A stretch of 7,941 nt of DNA from CAMCXT01 sp040403315 (GTDB lineage: Bacteria > Bacteroidota > Bacteroidia > M30B66): contig JBBAKX010000033.1 of assembly GCA_040403315.1 (NCBI GenBank), forward strand, positions 1 through 7,941. The letters run 5' to 3'. The notes under the pieces were generated by a model. The model was not told the DNA's origin and ran no database searches. It saw only the letters and a program-made list of their open reading frames with translations. The position numbers were made by a program, and so were the translations under genes. Shown one piece after another: positions 6,875 through 7,941 of the stretch (its first letter is position 1; each line of letters begins with the position of its first letter).

Positions 6875-7530
6875 GAAAAATAAATGAATTCATGGGGTCT
6901 TTTGATCTCATTATTTTTGACCTAGACGGAACTTTGATCGATTCGCATAACCAAATTGAATCTGCGATGAATGAGGCACGGATGCAGCTAGGTTATGGAA
7001 AATCTCCATCTGGACAGATTTTTCAAAAACTAGGTCAGCCTGTTTATGAATTATTTATTGACTTACAGATAAGTCCAACCCTACAAGAACAACTTGTTTC
7101 TACATTTAGAAGTTATCTGAATAGAGAAATTGAAGTTAGTAATCATTGCTTTCCAAAGGTAGCTGAATTGATATCATTAATCCGTGCAAATGACATCAAA
7201 ATTGCAATAGCTACCAGCAAGCAAACCTTGATGGCTGAAGATGTAGTTCTTCATTCTCTTTTAAAGGGAAATTTTGACCATATCCAGGGAACAGATGGGT
7301 TTGTCCCAAAACCTGATCCAGAAGTTATCCAAATGTGCCTAAATAAGTTTCCTGATTATAACGCGATTATGATTGGCGATCGAACTGAGGACATATTTGC
7401 AGCCAAGAACGCTGGCATTCCCTCTATCGGAATCGCTCAGTCGGCACACTCTACTTCAGATCTGAAAGATGCCGGAGCTATCTACTCTTTTCAAAAAATC
7501 ACAGATTTTTATCAATGGGCTAAAGCATAA
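6871..7530 (+). CDS. HAD-family sugar-phosphate phosphatase (phosphoglycolate phosphatase-like)
   Basis: A 219-residue haloacid dehalogenase-superfamily hydrolase with all four motifs: FDLDGTL (16-22, nucleophile Asp 17 and acid/base Asp 19), IATSK (113-117), Lys 147 in VPKPDP and GDRTED (169-174, metal-binding Asp 170 and Asp 174). The helical insert between motifs I and II is a C1 cap, as in phosphoglycolate phosphatase and N-acylneuraminate-9-phosphatase, and unlike the capless KdsC. Its ATG overlaps the PseC stop by four bases (ATGA), so it is translated with that operon and probably dephosphorylates an intermediate of the same sugar route. The substrate is not deducible. An in-frame ATG at 6892 is a less likely start because it loses the overlap. 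Confidence 0.85.
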   Translation: MRKINEFMGSFDLIIFDLDGTLIDSHNQIESAMNEARMQLGYGKSPSGQIFQKLGQPVYELFIDLQISPTLQEQLVSTFRSYLNREIEVSNHCFPKVAELISLIRANDIKIAIATSKQTLMAEDVVLHSLLKGNFDHIQGTDGFVPKPDPEVIQMCLNKFPDYNAIMIGDRTEDIFAAKNAGIPSIGIAQSAHSTSDLKDAGAIYSFQKITDFYQWAKA

Positions 7531-7717
7531 AATTCAGCACTTTTTTCAAGATGATTTTAGAATTCTTAAAATTAAAAATGCTATGCGGATTTGACTTGTG
7601 GGTGTAAGCCAGAAAATCTGCATTGGCGAGAAATTTCTCTTCTGCGATGGTCTGCAGGGCATCTGGGGAATTATACTTAACCCTTACCCTATTGAGATCT
7701 AGATGTGAGTTACTGAG
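7520..7717 (-). pseudogene. Possible C-terminal remnant of a broken gene
   Basis: After a TAA at 7718-7720 (minus strand), 65 codons stay open to a TAG at 7520-7522, with no ATG, GTG or TTG in the first 50. The translation looks like real protein: LNRVRVKYNSPDALQ, then TIAEEKFLANADFLAYTHKS, then a basic, hydrophobic tail ending VLNFML. I do not recognise the family. Codon choice is mixed and unremarkable. It overlaps the 3' end of the HAD gene by 11 bases in a convergent arrangement. Upstream, toward the tRNA, no frame continues it convincingly. The simplest reading is a gene whose front was lost by recombination near the tRNA. It may instead be a chance open frame. Confidence 0.4.
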
Positions 7718-7727
7718 TTAAGTCAGT
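7712..7727. repeat. Imperfect 16-bp palindrome at the remnant border
   Basis: ACTGAgTTAAgTCAGT has five-base arms and a central TTAA, with one mismatched pair between them. It spans the point where the minus-strand open frame is cut by its upstream stop. It may be an operator, a recombination footprint or chance. Confidence 0.35.
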
Positions 7728-7895
7728 TGAATTCTGTTCAAAGAGACAAATAAAAAGTAAGCTATGAACATGAGCGTATCGTTGTGACTCACGATTGGTC
7801 CCCTGAACCTTGTGGTCCACGAATTTGCGAGACAGGCTCTACGACTCTGAGGCACTTGAATTAGCTTCAAGGTCGAAGGCCTAACTTTTGTTGAG
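7718..7895. other. Apparent non-coding spacer between the gene remnant and tRNA-Lys
   Basis: No convincing gene is seen on either strand in these 178 bases. Together with the remnant, this makes 365 bases (7531-7895) without an intact gene. It holds a near-palindrome at its left border (7712-7727) and a small perfect hairpin at 7855-7871. No integrase, insertion sequence or second copy of the tRNA 3' end is visible inside the window. Confidence 0.5.
7855..7871 (-). terminator. Small hairpin downstream of tRNA-Lys, possible weak terminator
   Basis: CTTGAA and TTCAAG form a perfect six-base stem around the five-base loop TTAGC (plus-strand reading). It starts 24 bases past the tRNA 3' end in the direction of tRNA transcription. 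It lacks a following T-run, so a role in termination or 3' processing is only possible. Confidence 0.25.
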
Positions 7896-7941
7896 TGGGC
7901 CCAGACGGGCTCGAACCGTCGACCCACGGATTAAAAGTCCG
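7896..7941 (-). tRNA. tRNA-Lys (anticodon TTT), 3' part only
   Basis: Read on the minus strand, the window edge enters the anticodon arm: loop CTTTTAA with anticodon TTT at 7933-7935 and a cgga/tccg stem. Then come a five-base variable loop, a perfect T arm (GACGG, TTCGAGC, CCGTC), the acceptor strand TGGGCCC and discriminator A at 7896. The next bases are CTC, so the CCA end is not encoded and must be added by CCA-adding enzyme. The 5' half (acceptor, D arm) lies beyond the window. The gene is transcribed toward the sugar cluster. Confidence 0.92.

Noticed and set aside
7555..7571. AT-rich near-palindrome TTTTAGAATTCTTAAAA after the HAD gene as a terminator
   Set aside because: The stem is almost entirely A/T and is not followed by a T-run on the plus strand, so it is not a convincing intrinsic terminator. 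It also lies inside the minus-strand remnant.
7583..7620. GCGGATTT/AAATCTGC inverted repeat as a terminator for the right-hand operon
   Set aside because: It has a long 22-base loop, one G-T pair and no T-tract. It also overlaps the minus-strand gene remnant, which explains the sequence equally well.
7788..7847. Short plus-strand frame with protein-like residues (VVHEFARQAL) between two stops
   Set aside because: Only 20 codons, no start, no family that I can name with confidence; not enough to call a gene fragment.
7718..7927. 69-codon minus-strand open frame running out of the tRNA-Lys gene
   Set aside because: It starts inside the tRNA and has no recognisable domain. The frame is an accident of tRNA sequence plus spacer.
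1..7941. CRISPR array, insertion sequence, or phage genes
   Set aside because: No regularly spaced repeats, transposase or integrase motifs, or structural phage proteins were found on either strand.

Overview
The window is about 40% G+C by eye and is almost fully coding. It looks like part of a bacterial surface-glycan or sugar-modification locus that ends beside a tRNA-Lys gene. The taxon cannot be fixed. The tRNA has no encoded CCA, several genes start with TTG or GTG, few genes have a clear Shine-Dalgarno site, and one gene may be leaderless. This would fit a low-GC actinobacterium, among others, but that is a weak inference.

Left block, + strand (1-2757): the C-terminal end of an unidentified gene; a stand-alone tandem CBS protein; a KdsB-like (CMP-Kdo synthetase family) cytidylyltransferase with altered active-site positions; and a roughly 500-residue putative GT-B glycosyltransferase. 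These genes overlap or are separated by only a few bases and probably form one transcription unit. A simple reading is that an unusual 3-deoxy-ulosonic-type sugar is activated with CMP and then transferred by the next gene product, with the CBS protein as a possible nucleotide-sensing partner.

Middle (2774-3706): a family 2 (GT-A) glycosyltransferase on the minus strand. It converges on the left block with a 16-bp gap and diverges from the right block with a 53-bp gap. Its GTG start is fixed by a strong GAGGAGG.

Right block, + strand (3760-7530): an RmlD-like NAD(P)-dependent sugar reductase, PseB (UDP-GlcNAc 4,6-dehydratase, inverting), PseC (its partner aminotransferase) and a HAD phosphatase. 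The last three are tightly packed. PseB and PseC make UDP-4-amino-4,6-dideoxy-L-AltNAc, the early intermediate of pseudaminic acid. PseH, PseG, PseI and PseF are not in the window, so the end product is unknown: pseudaminic acid (if the rest lies elsewhere) or another amino-deoxy sugar.

Right edge (7531-7941): no intact protein gene. The minus strand carries a 65-codon, protein-like open frame without a usable start, apparently the C-terminal remnant of a broken gene. After it come about 180 bp without a recognised gene and then the 3' half of tRNA-Lys(TTT). A truncated gene next to a tRNA 3' end suggests an island boundary or a recombination scar.
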